Source: Ceratothoa steindachneri (lineage: Eukaryota > Arthropoda > Malacostraca > Isopoda > Cymothoidae). From it: a stretch of DNA of 64,000 nt. The DNA is taken from the NCBI GenBank assembly GCA_963969495.1, contig OZ018317.1:31814503-31878502 (forward strand). Direction: 5' to 3'. Under the pieces are notes generated by a model, which made no database searches, was not told the DNA's origin, and was given only the letters and a program-made list of their open reading frames with translations. How positions within the stretch are numbered: position 1 is the first letter of the stretch; every line of letters starts with the position of its first letter. Of this stretch, positions 10,754-21,681 are shown piece by piece. The translations under genes were made by a program, and so were the position numbers.

Positions 10754-11229
10754 AAAGAGAAAGAGAAATAGGAAACGGGAAACAGAAAACGAAAAATTGG
10801 AAACCGGAAAAGGGCAAACTGGAAATGAGAAATGGAAATGAGAAGTGGGAAATGGCAAGTGGGAAATGGGAAGTGGGTAATGGGAAAATGGAAAAGGGAA
10901 AGGGGAAGGGGGGAGGAAGGGGAAAGGGAAAAGATAATGGAAAGGAAGAGGGAAAGGGAAGGGGGAAAATAAAGAGGGGGGGAACGGGTAAGGGGAAGGT
11001 AGAAGGGTGAAAGTTAAGGGGAACGGAAAGGAGAATAGAAAGGGGAGTGGGAACGGGAAGGGAAAGGAAAAGGGAAAGAGATAGAGATAGAGAAATGGAA
11101 AAGGAAAGTGGAAAAATGGAAATGGAAAGGAAATTAGAAAGAGAAAGAAAAAAAGAAAGGGAAAGATAGAAATAGAGAGAGAAAAAAAGAGAGAGCGAAA
11201 GATAGAAATAGAGTGAGTGAGTGAGAGAC
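10754..11229 (+). repeat. About 475-bp polypurine tract, GGGAAA-type minisatellite
   Basis: The plus strand is almost only A and G, made of variants of GGGAAATGG, GGAAAGGG and GAGAAA, with T at intervals. Long frames on the opposite strand (for example 10724-11440) read FPFPFP-type low-complexity peptide and are a consequence of the repeat. It lies directly upstream of the CpG-rich island. Confidence 0.9.
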
Positions 11230-11239
11230 GTTTTACACC

Positions 11240-12480
11240 ACTCCGCGCTGTGAAGGGTGAGCGACTCTCGCTCTTTATCTTCCTGGTTCTTGCCTTTTTG
11301 CCTTTTTGCCTTTTTCTGCGCCCGTGAATCGAAATCGCCTCTTTCCCAAGTGTGCCCAGTCGTGGTCGCCACTCGGCTTGGCAAGCAGCGCTTCCCCTAC
11401 CCCCCACAACTGCCACGATGGGCACGAAGCGCACCTCCACAGCCCGCTTCCCGACCGACCGACTACACGCAACCCACCTCTTCCTCCTTCTCTAATCCCC
11501 GTCCCTTTCCCCACCCTCCCCTCCTGGTGGGCGTGAGGACGCATGCCCGCCCGTATTGATTGGGCGAACGGAGCCTTATCCTCGCAGTGTGCCTCTCGCC
11601 ATGAGCGAGTGAGTGAGTGCGTGATTTTGCTCCCTCCGGCGCCCACCCCCGACCGCCTCGTCTACGGGTGTCTGTCGGCGCTTCGCCCACGAACGCCCTC
11701 GGCCCGCCCATGAGAGAGCCGGGTGGGCGGGCCTGCCCCGCCGCCCACAGCTGCCCATCTGCGTTCGTGGGCGGCGAGTATGCACTGTCCTGAGGCAGGG
11801 GAGGGTTATGCTCTACCGGCACACTCTGCCGCTCCTGCTCCTCGCACTCTCCTTCGCTCTCGGCTCCGCCACCCATTCGCGCCCGCACGCCCACACACGT
11901 TCCTCACGCCCAAGGAGGAATCACGCCGCCCCTGAGGCACCCACCTACAACACCAGTCTTCGGCTCGACATCCCGGAGTCCCCGGGGGGGCAGTGCCCCC
12001 GGGGTAGACGGGGGCCCCCGCCCCTCTCAGAGCTGCGAACGATGATTGACAGCCACACCCCGGCCCCATTTGAACCCCCGCCTCCTCCGCGGGGGACGAC
12101 GTGCCTTCCCACCTCGCACCAGCCTTGCCCATTCGACGGGGACCCCTGTGCTCCGGGGGGGCTCTGCGCCCCCCAGGGTTCAGACGCCCGGCTGCGACGA
12201 GCGAGGACGCTGAGACTGGAGAACTGCCCACACCTCTCCCTCTTCTCCGTCATGGGTCGCAAGGAGCGCGCGGCGCTTGACAGCGCGCCCTCCTGCTGCG
12301 CCCTCGCCAGGCACCTTCAAGAGCGCGACGCCCTTGTCAGCCGGTTCCTGCAGCTCCACAGGACGCTCCTTGTGAGGAACAACTTCATGGACGATTGTTC
12401 TCTGGGCGGACCCGGCGGAGGAGCGGACACGTGCGGGGCCGCCTCTCAGGACGGATGCGTCACTTGCGAGGTAGGAGGCC
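11240..12480 (+). promoter_or_regulatory. GC- and CpG-rich island around a putative gene start
   Basis: Sharp change to GC-rich, CpG-rich sequence between two low-complexity blocks in an AT-rich window. It covers the putative 5' UTR and the first coding exon. A short tandem run of TGCCTTTT units sits at 11290-11315. No TATA box is evident, as is common for island promoters. The transcription start cannot be placed from sequence alone. Confidence 0.6.
11808..12470 (+). CDS. First coding exon of a secretory-pathway, Cys-rich protein; candidate NALF/NLF-1 (FAM155) family
   Basis: 221 codons from ATG at 11808 to the donor GAG|GTAGGAG at 12470/12471, ending in phase 0. Residues 1-22 are a clear signal peptide (MLYRHTLPLLLLALSFALGS), followed by an Arg/His/Pro-rich linker and Cys-containing segments at about 97-120. 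A block NCPHLSLFSVMG comes at about 142. CCALARHLQERDALVSRFL follows at about 162, with DGCVTCE at the exon end. Spacing and order recall the ectodomain of NALF/NLF-1 proteins, auxiliary subunits of the NALCN sodium-leak channel: a Cys-Thr-Leu-Trp-like block, a CxxC helix, then a Cys pair before a Y-x-x-W-L-C segment. That last segment would have to be in the next exon. The family call is tentative; a secreted or membrane protein gene start is better supported. Reading past the donor enters minisatellite. Confidence 0.5.
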
Positions 12481-12489
12481 CTCCATGCT

Positions 12490-13330
12490 CTTCAACCCTC
12501 CCGCAGCTCACTACACCTCTCACTCTACATTCCATACCACTTAGTCACCATTATCGTAACCCCTCTCTCCAGGCCACTTCATGTCCCTCTTACTCCGTCC
12601 CAGCTCAATCAGATTATTCTTATCACCCAATTATTTTGACTCCTCACTATTAAACCAAGTTTTGTCTTTCTCACTACTTTATTACACTTATCTCTACTGA
12701 TGTATTTAACTCCCACCCAATCCATCTCATCCCATCCCAGTTTACCTTAATCAATCTGATGCAGTCTCACTTCAATTTAACTACATTCAATCACGCTCCA
12801 AGTTGCTATACTTTCCTTTCACAATCCACTTCCCTCTACCCCTATTCATCACATGCCATCCCTATTCATCACAATCTATCTCACTTCATCCACATTTGAC
12901 TCAATTATTCTGGTTTTTCTCTCCATTTAACTACAGTCATCACATTATATTTTACTAAGTTCACCTCTCCTAATCTTTTTTGCTCCACCTCAATCTCTGA
13001 CAGTCAAACCCAGTTCACCTCAATTAATCTGACTCCTCATTTAATTAAACTACATTCCTTGTTACTCTTATCACAATCAATTTACCCCCACATCAGTTCA
13101 TCTCACCCCAAGCCCCATCTACCACAATTATTCTGGCCTTCATCGTCTTCCATTCAACTACACCTCCTTATACTTACCTATATCATTCCATCTCACTCCA
13201 TCATAGTTAGATGTAATTAATCTGACTTCACCTCACACAATTCAATCCAATTTTATCACTCTCACACGTTACTACACTTTTTTCTAGCACACACCATTAC
13301 ACTTCGAGTTTCTCCATTCATTGGCCACAG
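12490..13330 (+). repeat. Degenerate pyrimidine/A-rich minisatellite in the putative first intron
   Basis: Many diverged copies of words such as CAATTAATCTGACTCC, CATTTAACTACATTC and CCATCTCACTCCA recur at roughly 60-80-bp intervals. G is rare on the plus strand. The last 183 nt of the open frame that starts at 11808 fall in this repeat. Confidence 0.7.
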
Positions 13331-13852
13331 CCTCCATACCTCTGATGCCCATTGTTAACGTGTTGTGGCCAAAGACGACAACACACAGGCACTCGTGGAT
13401 TTGCAATCATCAGCCAGTAAATATGACTCTCAGGGATCTCACTATGTACAAAAGAATATTGATATTTTGAATATAACGAACAGAGGTACACACATACTTA
13501 CACGTAGGTATTCACACGCACACAAATAACTGCTTAAATATTAATGAAAGCATTCATTATAATCTTAACTCCGTTCTCATTCTGCAAGATAACTTTTATT
13601 TATTTGTTAAATTATAAGAATTTTGAAGAATTCTCTGTTCTTTCATGCAGATTCCAAAATGAATGCCAGTTTAGAAATGCATATATATATATGGAAAACA
13701 TAAAGTAGGGTGTGAGTGGAGCAATAATTGCAAACATATCCCACAGGAAAAATGAAAAGCGAATTCAAAGTTCATTCTCAAGAAATGACTGAATAATGTT
13801 ATAATATTCGAGAATACATAGAATTCGCTCTTAATGTTTTCTGTGAGATTTA
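13331..13852. other. Non-genic sequence
   Basis: AT-rich with a short CA-rich stretch near 13500. The words ATTCGC/GCGAATTC and TTCTCAAGAA-like motifs near 13760-13820 are not organised enough to call. Confidence 0.4.
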
Positions 13853-13862
13853 TTTGTATATA

Positions 13863-13935
<73 letters not shown>
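13853..13935. repeat. (AT)n microsatellite
   Basis: About 80 bp of alternating AT with one interruption near 13870. Confidence 0.95.
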
Positions 13936-13938
<3 letters not shown>

Positions 13939-15229
13939 TTTTACTAAGCGCCGATCTGGCGACTAGTATATCAGTAATTTCGTACTTCCGAGATCGTATT
14001 CTTTTTAAGTACGAGTTCGTTGACGTCTTCCGAAGAGCTGCTCTCTTGTATGCCAATAATTTTTGCTGTAGGTTTTCTTTCAAATGTTCTTTTTCATACG
14101 ACTCTTTTTTTCTAAATATTAGCATTCGTCACCCAATTATTTTCATGTTCCCTCTTTACTTACCAACTGCTACAACCGCTTGGGATCCTCTGTATTCCTT
14201 TTTTGTCTTAAAATTGATTGAAATAAGTGGGCAACCCGCATTATTTCGTGGTTGCCAATAGAGTGATGATGTTTCGATTGAAAACGGATTTATTTGTAGC
14301 TTGAGGTGAGTTATGGACCACAACATATACTGTCACATCCTGAATCCATCGGGATTGTAGTAGTATATTGTGCCATTAAAAACGACTTTAAAAGAATATG
14401 CAGGTACTACATCGATTTAATGACCAAATTTCAAACCTGTAAGTTTCGGTCAAACCGAGATACTTAGTGGATAGAGGAAGAAGCAGAAAGGATATAGGGG
14501 TAGGCCTAAGGTAACTGACCGTGGCGAAGACATGCCAGCCCAAATGGCCGTGGTCAACTGGTGCAGCTCTGTGGCATCTCGCCTAATTTTTATTTTAAAA
14601 AGAAAACAATAAAGTTAGAGTAAAAAAAATCAGTTCTTAATCGGTTGACCCAGTACTTCAGCTCAGGGTAAATCTACTCCTGCCCACAAATGAATAAAAA
14701 ATAGTGATTACATCTTCCTCGGGGGTACTTGATATTCATCTTTCAAGTATCTTTTGTGTCTTTGAGAAGGGACTTAACGTTTCCCCCTTCCCCCATAAAG
14801 GGTCTGCCCAGTTGTGGAGAATGTGTTAGGAGGGATATGTGATGTGCCTCAAAACAACATTGATAAAAACCGAAGACGAAGATGACTTCAGCAAAAAACG
14901 TCCATTCGAACTGTAAGAGGCTAGATTATGGACTCCCCAACACAGCATCCCATTAAAATCGTTCAAAAACACTGGGATTCCAAAGAACAAATATTTGAAA
15001 AATCCTCAAGGAGGATTGTGTTCTTATCTGGACCCAACATCTGTATGGAATCTGCCTTAATTGTATAAGTTACGCAGGTTGTGAAAAGCTGCGCGCCTTC
15101 TTTTTACTAGCGCTTTAAGTAGTTTCCTCTTTAATCTACTCTGGCTATGCTTTATACTTACATTGTCCCTTACCATAACGCCACCAAATTTCGGTCCTCG
15201 CTGGTTTTTAAGTCTTAAGTATAAATAAC
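13936..15229. other. Non-genic sequence, nothing recognised
   Basis: Two overlapping open frames at 13934-14125 (minus) and 14046-14261 (plus) have no domain. Parts have more balanced composition (14440-14600) but no protein or RNA family was recognised. Confidence 0.4.
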
Positions 15230-15445
15230 ACTAATAAGACATAAGAAAATAAGGAGTCTGTAAAAAATAATCAATCGCCTATACGAGGTAGCCCCTGTTC
15301 CCATTGTCCAGTTCAGTCCCCACCTACTATCCTTATCCATAAATCTATCCAATTTCTACCAATCTTTTTCATTAACTTAAACTTGTCCAGCTTAAACCCA
15401 TTGCTACGTGTCCTATTCTGTTCACTAAAATTAAGAACTTTACCT
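15230..15445 (-). mobile_element. LINE 3'-end fragment (CR1-type RT C-terminus)
   Basis: The minus strand reads NRTRSNGFKLDKFKLMKKIG from about 15420, then, after a one-base shift, KLDRFMDKDSRW. This is the usual C-terminal end of CR1-like reverse transcriptases (RNG-KL pattern, then FK-LDKFMDKD-RW). The remaining ~80 bp would be 3' UTR. It differs from the copy at 1.3-2.7 kb. Confidence 0.6.
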
Positions 15446-18400
15446 ATTTTTCTCTATAAAAGATGGAGATGGAAAAAGGAAAGTGAAAAAGATGAAAAAA
15501 TGAGAAGAGGAAGAAGAATATAATAACCTATAATAACCTTGGCAATGATTCTTCTCCAAAAGTCAGCTATCGCCTTCATATGTTCATCTGTCACTGTAAC
15601 CTGAATCCGCAAGCGGCTTCTATGTGCGTACATTGGAAGTCAGAGTCTGTGTACGTCTTGAGTCATGTACATTTTCCTGTACGTTCTAAAATGTAGTGTT
15701 TAGGACTCTACACTTTACTTTATTGATAAAGACTGCTGCTCCCATAGTGTCACACTCTCTCTTATTTACTAAATTTATCTTACATAGGAGTATTTATTAT
15801 TTTTCAGTTTTTTTCTACATGCCTAATCACAACCCCCCTCCCCTCCTGTTAGAATGAAACTTCCCCAGTAGAAGCAATAAATAAGTCTAGAAACCTTTTA
15901 CATAAATGAAGTTAGTCAATGGTGAATTTTCTAACATTGAGCAAACTTGCTTTCGTGATTTTCTGCCATTTGTAAGCGTGATGCAGAGCTTAATGGTAGT
16001 GTAAAAAAAAAGTGTTTTATTATGATTCATATTTTAACAGTTGGGGTAGGTTTAGTTAACCTATCACGAAACATTATTGCAAACGTTACTCGTAAACAAC
16101 ATTTGTATTAGAAAAGGTTTCTGTATGTTGAATTCGGAGCACAAAAATCTGCAAGGATTTAGGCAACAGCGGATAATGCTATAGTTTGTAAAAGTTTCAA
16201 ATCTCAACCATGGGACTTTTTGTTATTATTTCGAAAGCTTATTTTCCCTATATGTTTTCATATTAGTTCTCCATTAATTAATCAATAAGCGACTGTGTCA
16301 GTACTTGCTGACACAGCACAGTGAAATTCTTTAAGCCACGTTGACGCCATTTCTCTTCCAAGGCCCAAAGACCGAGTCGAGAATATTAAAGAATTGAGGT
16401 TGTCTGGAGGAAACATATTCTCGTTATATTAACCAATAGAACCTTTCATTGAAATCAAATTTTATGGGGTCCTGTTACCAGCCATTTTGTTACCCATCCC
16501 CCATACACTCTAAAAATAAAGCCTCCCCCAACTAACCGAGTCCAGAATGTGACGTCATGATCGCTTAAAGGGTTACGAGTCATTTCAGAAGAAAACTCCA
16601 AGCGCTCTCTCGGGGAAAATGTCTGCCGTTGCTGCCGATTCTGCAAGCCTCCCCACCCCCTCCTCTTCTTCCTCCTCTTTCTCTTCCTCTTCCTACTCTT
16701 GCTGCTTCTTTGACCCACTCTAGGTCATTCGTGTCACTTTTGAAGGGGAATTCGCTAAGCCCAGTTACAGAATTTCGTCCCAAGTCATCTTAAAGCCTCT
16801 CTAAAAGTAATTTCCAAAGATCTCTTCGCGAGCGCTGGCAGAGAGGCGGACAGACGAGGGGAAGCGTATGTGAGGAAGTTTAGTGGAGCTATGGAGATAT
16901 ATTAACGCTTATGATAGTTTACATCAATTTTAAATCCCCAATTGAAGGTTAAGGAAGAGAAGAGTTTAATATTCTCGCATTTGGTTCATCCTGAAGACTC
17001 ATTTCTTTCAGGCTCAGTTTGGGATTGTAAGCAAACGTATTTCTCTAATATGCAAGTTCGTCTTGGGCGTTATTTGTCTTACCACCAGGTCTGTCATCTA
17101 TTGCTACTTATATCCCAGTCTCTCCACAGACTTAGGGAGGGAAGGGCACGCAATAACTATTATATGCTCTCCATCTGCCCAGAAACATTAGACGTAAAGG
17201 GTTTTTGTAAAAGTCGGCAAGTAGAGGAAATAAAGAGATGAAAAGAAAGGGCACACGTAGTAAAGAAAAGCAAGATTAGGAATGATAAGAACTGAAACAG
17301 CATTGTCAAAGTGTAAGAGATTTAGTAACAAGGGGAGCGTATTTAAAAACCACTATCAGGAGTTGATACTCATAAAAGTCCATAGGGATTCAAATTTTCG
17401 AACTTAATTCTCCTTGAAAGGTTCAAGTTTTCTTCAAGGAGGGTTTCTGACCCTTTCATGTTTGTTTTTTTCCTTGGACCTATTTTAACATCTCTTTTTT
17501 CACCTAGTTAGAACGAGTGTGATTTCCAAATTTGCAGCCTTATTAATATTCCTGTCATATTTTGATTCTCTAGGTCTCTATTCTCTTCCAAAGTAATCTA
17601 ATATTTAACGATGTAAAATAGAAACTAGTGACCACTGAAAACGCTAATTTTAGCTTCACAACAACAAAGCGGCCATATTTCGGCTATTAGTGTCCAAATA
17701 ATGGTCGTTACCTGACCGCATTCCATGCAAAACTTTCTTTAATTTATGTTCCCCTCTTTGTTTCCCTACTAAGCAAAGTTGACATTGAGATTTGGCGAGA
17801 TTGAGTTTTTTTTATAATAGAAGCAACTCTAATTAAATGATAGTCTTCGATGGTAGCAATATTATTTGTTCCTTTGACTGTCAAATAGAACTGACCCACT
17901 TCATTTTGACATTAAAGTCTTTTAATTCAATTCTTGGTGAAACATATTCAGTCCCTCAGTTCAAATCACCTGCAAAAGGAGCATAAACAATGGAAGGACG
18001 GAAGGACTATGAACATAGAAAATAGAAAAAGAAAATTGGGAAAGATTGTATGGAACATCCAAAGCGGCTCTCGTATCTATTTTTACTCGGGTTTGAGAAC
18101 GCACCTCGGGTTGTCCAGAAATAAGCATGATTAGCTCGAAAAGATGAATAAAAAGGTCTGGATAACATCCAATGACGCTCAGCGTGAGAAGACCGATACG
18201 GGTGGAGCGGGTAGTAAATTAAAGGCAAAGATTTGCCGTTGTGGAGAAGATCACTCAAGTATAACTAGAGAATAGACTGTTTGAACAACTTATATGACGA
18301 GATAGTAAGTATATTCGAAAGTGTAACTGATCTTGAGGCAAGAAACTCAAAACCAAGGACCCTTTTCTATGCAACCAAGCGGGGAATCTGTTTTGGGATT

Positions 18401-18649
18401 AAACTGAAATCGACAATTTGTTTGCCCTTTCAAAATGCTATTTAGAAACGAGTAGGGCCTAGATTTGGGTAGGCCTTGCCGAGTCCTACCTTGCATCAGC
18501 CATCTGCTTAAACTAAAACTGACACTTTGTCACCTCTGTTCTCTTTTGGACGCAAAGAAGATGATGTACTCAATTTTAGATGAGGTTAGGATAGTGCAAG
18601 ATATAGTGGGTGAATAATTAAAGCGGGGAGGGGTATTTTGCCCTAGTAA
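15446..18649. other. About 3.2 kb without recognised gene
   Basis: Contains a purine-rich patch (15470-15530) and a CT-rich tract (16640-16712) next to moderately GC-rich sequence to about 16860. Open frames at 16455-16718, 16942-17241 and 18007-18258 show no known motif or convincing codon pattern. An undetected short exon cannot be excluded around 16.5-17.2 kb. Confidence 0.4.
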
Positions 18650-18879
18650 GGAGGGCATCGCTTTACTTTTATTTATTTTTACTTTTGCTTTTATTATTTG
18701 TTTGAACCTTTGTCCTATAGTTTTGTATTTTTATGAACTTTAGTGTTCTTCTTATCGTTTGTTTTCAAATGATTTGGTGTACTTATTTTGGGAGTAAATA
18801 TTCAGCTTTCAGGCCTTTGTTAGCTCTATTTGCCAACAATTTACCTCGTGTTAAAAGTTTGAATGTAATGTTGTTACTT

Positions 18880-19020
18880 ACTCATTGATTCTTATATGCT
18901 GTATTAATTGTATTGTTTGCTGTTTTGTTTATGTATATATTGATGAAATGTTGTGTATACTCATTGATTCTTACATGTTGTATTGTGTTTCGTCTATGTA
19001 TATATTGGTGTAATGTCTTC
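18880..19020. repeat. Tandem duplication in the LINE 3' UTR
   Basis: ACTCATTGATTCTTAYATG with the following TATGTATATATTG block occurs twice, starting at 18880 and 18959 (offset 79 bp). The second unit is shorter and diverges near 19015. Confidence 0.7.
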
Positions 19021-19139
19021 TTGCGAGCAGAGTTTTGTGTTCGGGAACTGACGTCGGCGTGAGACTTTTGCCCGTAGCCTCGCAGGTATGTTAAGCCTAC
19101 CGCTTGTTCCCTGTAACTCCGGAATGACGCCATTCGTTA

Positions 19140-20500
19140 GTGTGGACCAGACCTTTTTCCAAGTTTTGGGGTAATGACATTGATGGGCTGCAAACGTTTC
19201 CTCCTGTGCAAATCTCTTTGCCTAAGGCGATCACGCCTTCTGACTTTATTAATAAGTAGAGATGCAGCGTTCTGGACACGTTGAAGTCTTTTCATTGAGG
19301 ATTTGCTGGCCGCTTGAGTAACCACTGCGGGGTAGATGAGCTTAGCCCAGACATACATCAGAGATATTTTCCTGATGTTGGCCGAACTAAGATCTATAAA
19401 ACTGTATAGCTTGGAGATTTATCTCCTTGTCAGGTTCCGCCTCTCTGTGTGGTGTCTCGAGTATCCATGGTCGGTGATCTTTAGGCCCAGGACGGTGCCT
19501 TCGGAGGAGTAGTTGTATCTCCTCTCATCTATGATGATAGACAATGTCAAATCGCGGCTCAACGGGACGATCTTGAATTTTTCCCTGTTGGTTCTGATCT
19601 TCCATCGTCTCTCGTACTGGTTGATGTTGTTGATTTCCGCTATTGTGCGAGATGCTTGTGCCCTTGCTTTCTTCTTCGAGCATGGGACAATTTGCGTGAT
19701 GTCATCTGCGAATTGCAGATACATCGTGTCCCTGTGCACCGGAGTTGGGAGGTCGATCGTGAAGACCAGGTATAGCAGAGGGCTCAGGAGCTTTCCTGGG
19801 GAAGAACCGCCTTGAGTTTGAATTCAGGACCTCTGTAGCCCTCAATCATGAGACAGGCCCTTTTGTCCATGACTAAATCACGGAGGATCCTTTCCAGGAT
19901 TGGGTCTAGCTGGAGGTTCAAGATTGAAGTCCTTCCAGCCAGACTTTATCGAAGGCCTTTTGCACGTCCCTCAACACAATGTCTGCATAGAACTATTCGC
20001 TTGAGAATATGCTACTTCCTCTGTTAGGAGCACCCGGGCGGTATATGTGCCCCTTTCTCTGCAGGACCGGTGTTGTTGGGGGTTATGCGCTCCTAACTCG
20101 CTTAGTTGAGCTTGTAGCCTGTCTGCTATAATCTTCTCAAAGAATTTTTCGTGTATCTCAAGAAGAGAGATCAGGCGATAGTTAGCCACCTGATCTGGGG
20201 GCTTGTTTCCCTTCGGGATAAAGATGATTTCGGCCATCTTGTACCCGTCAGGGAAGTAGCCTGTATTCAGTGCAGCGCTCATTATGTTCGCCAAATCCTG
20301 ACTAATTTGCCTTGGGGCATTTACGAGGTTGTTCTTCGTAATCCCAGACCAGCCTGGTGCTCTCTGCTTGAAGGACCTTATGGTGTTCAAGGTTTCTTCG
20401 AGAGTTATCGGGCATCCGTGGTCAACTACCACTCTTTCATTAGATACTTGCGGGTGTGGGTGGGTTCTATGTATCACTGTGCCGAGGTAATCGAACAATT
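19140..20500 (-). pseudogene. Reverse transcriptase of the Jockey-like LINE, frameshifted
   Basis: The longest intact part (20498-19971) reads ITLEETLNTIRSFKQRAPGW, then MAEIIFIPKGNKPPDQVANY and RLISLLEIHEKFFEKIIADR, the standard N-terminal RT blocks. After a frame change come a VQKAFDKVW block (about 19950) and LQFADDITQIVP (about 19715), where the catalytic FADD is preserved. A thumb-like LIYPAVVTQ, then LQRVQNA region lies at 19330-19260. At least three frameshifts separate these parts. It would copy element RNA at the target in an active copy. Confidence 0.75.
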
Positions 20501-21059
20501 GGTCTTCAAAGTCCTGGTCGAAGTTATCGTTATCATCAGGGGATATAGCGAAAATCTCTTGGCAGTGAGTTATAAATTTCCTCTTGAGAGACTCTGGGTC
20601 CTCAATGATGTTGTCGCCATCCTTAAATTGTTATCTAGGTCTGTAGGGCAATCCCCTAATTCTTCGGTTGTTGTTCCAAAACCTCACAGGATTTTTTTCC
20701 CTGTCCAGCCTCCCAATGATGTCATTCTAGATTGTTCTTTGTTTTTCAATTATTATGTTTTTAGTTCCTCTCCTATTTGTCTCATTCTGGCTGTCCTTTC
20801 CCGAATGGTGCCTATCCTGCCGATCTCTTCATAGATTTCTCTATGTTTCCGGACGATTTCTCTCATCTCGTTCCTTCCCACCCAGGTTTTGGGAGCTATT
20901 TATAGGAGATTCTAGAGACGCATTTTTCGTCGGCCTGTATGAGGCGATTGATGATCTTATTTATCTTCTCATCAATCTCTTCGAGATTAGCGTCTCCCAG
21001 GTCAGCTGGATGGTACGTACTGAGTATCTTTATATTGCTCCCAGTTAGTTTTAGCGTAA

Positions 21060-21180
21060 CCTTTCCTAAGTGGAACGGGCTTGAGTAGTGGAGCAAGCGA
21101 GATCGTGGTGAGAATCGGGATGTGATCGCTTGGACGCAAAGGGCTCTTGTTATTCATATTTTTAGTCTTCCCTTTTGAAA
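21060..21180 (-). pseudogene. C-terminal end of APE endonuclease of the Jockey-like LINE
   Basis: Reads NNKSPLRPSDHIPILTTISL toward the RT. SDH-IP is the final catalytic block of LINE endonucleases. Nothing upstream of it could be assigned, consistent with 5' truncation. Confidence 0.65.
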
Positions 21181-21200
21181 ATAATATGCATCTTCTTCAT

Positions 21201-21681
21201 TTGACGTCCCTTCAATAAATTTTACGCCAGATGGATCTATTTTATAACTTCTTTATACAGGTTACTTCATTATTAGATCCTTTTGTACTTAGCAACAAAT
21301 CCTCTTTGGCTTTAAAGAAACAAATTAATCCCCGTAGTATCTAGGTTGAAATTATGATAAGTAGACTTTCACGAAGGAAAAAAAGGGTAGAGTTTATATA
21401 AAGCTTTGGCTCTAGTTTATATTAAAAGGGGCATAACCATTATTGATTCTCTTTCCTTTATCTAACTTCTCCAATCACGTTTTACCCCATTCTACTTTCC
21501 TCTAATCGGAAGATTGGTAGTAAGAAGAAACCTGGCAATACAGGAATATTTCAGAACTCTAGCAATTGGATGAATACTTACAACAGCATTATGGGTGGAA
21601 GATTAATTATAACTTTTGCTTTCCTCTTTTACCGATATAATAAACAATGATGGAAGAATATTAATTCGATACTACAAATTT
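21201..21681. other. Non-genic sequence, nothing recognised
   Basis: Ordinary AT-rich sequence between the LINE and the satellite array. Confidence 0.4.

Larger units (their letters stand above)
18650..21200 (-). mobile_element. Jockey-like LINE, 5'-truncated, inactive
   Basis: Minus-strand element beginning inside the endonuclease (about 21200) and ending in an AT-rich tail near 18650, where the transcript-sense strand reads AAATAAATAAAAGTAAAG. Order: the end of an APE endonuclease, a linker, the reverse transcriptase (20500-19140) and an untranslated tail containing a tandem duplication. 5' truncation is the usual fate of LINE copies. The 3' end is placed by eye. Confidence 0.75.

Noticed and set aside
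10724..11440. 238-codon and 215-codon minus-strand frames as genes
   Set aside because: They are FPFP-type low-complexity translations of the polypurine tract and extend into the CpG island in antisense.
11463..12262. Several 100-140-codon minus-strand frames in the CpG island
   Set aside because: GC-rich sequence has few stops by chance; the plus-strand frame has a signal peptide and splice donor, whereas these have no motif.
12471..12653. Extension of the 11808 frame to its stop codon at 12653
   Set aside because: A good splice donor lies at 12470/12471 and the composition changes at once to the degenerate minisatellite.
15120..15165. Possible NALF second exon because of a WLC-like reading
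   Set aside because: The upstream Tyr is absent and no acceptor site or flanking Cys pattern is present.
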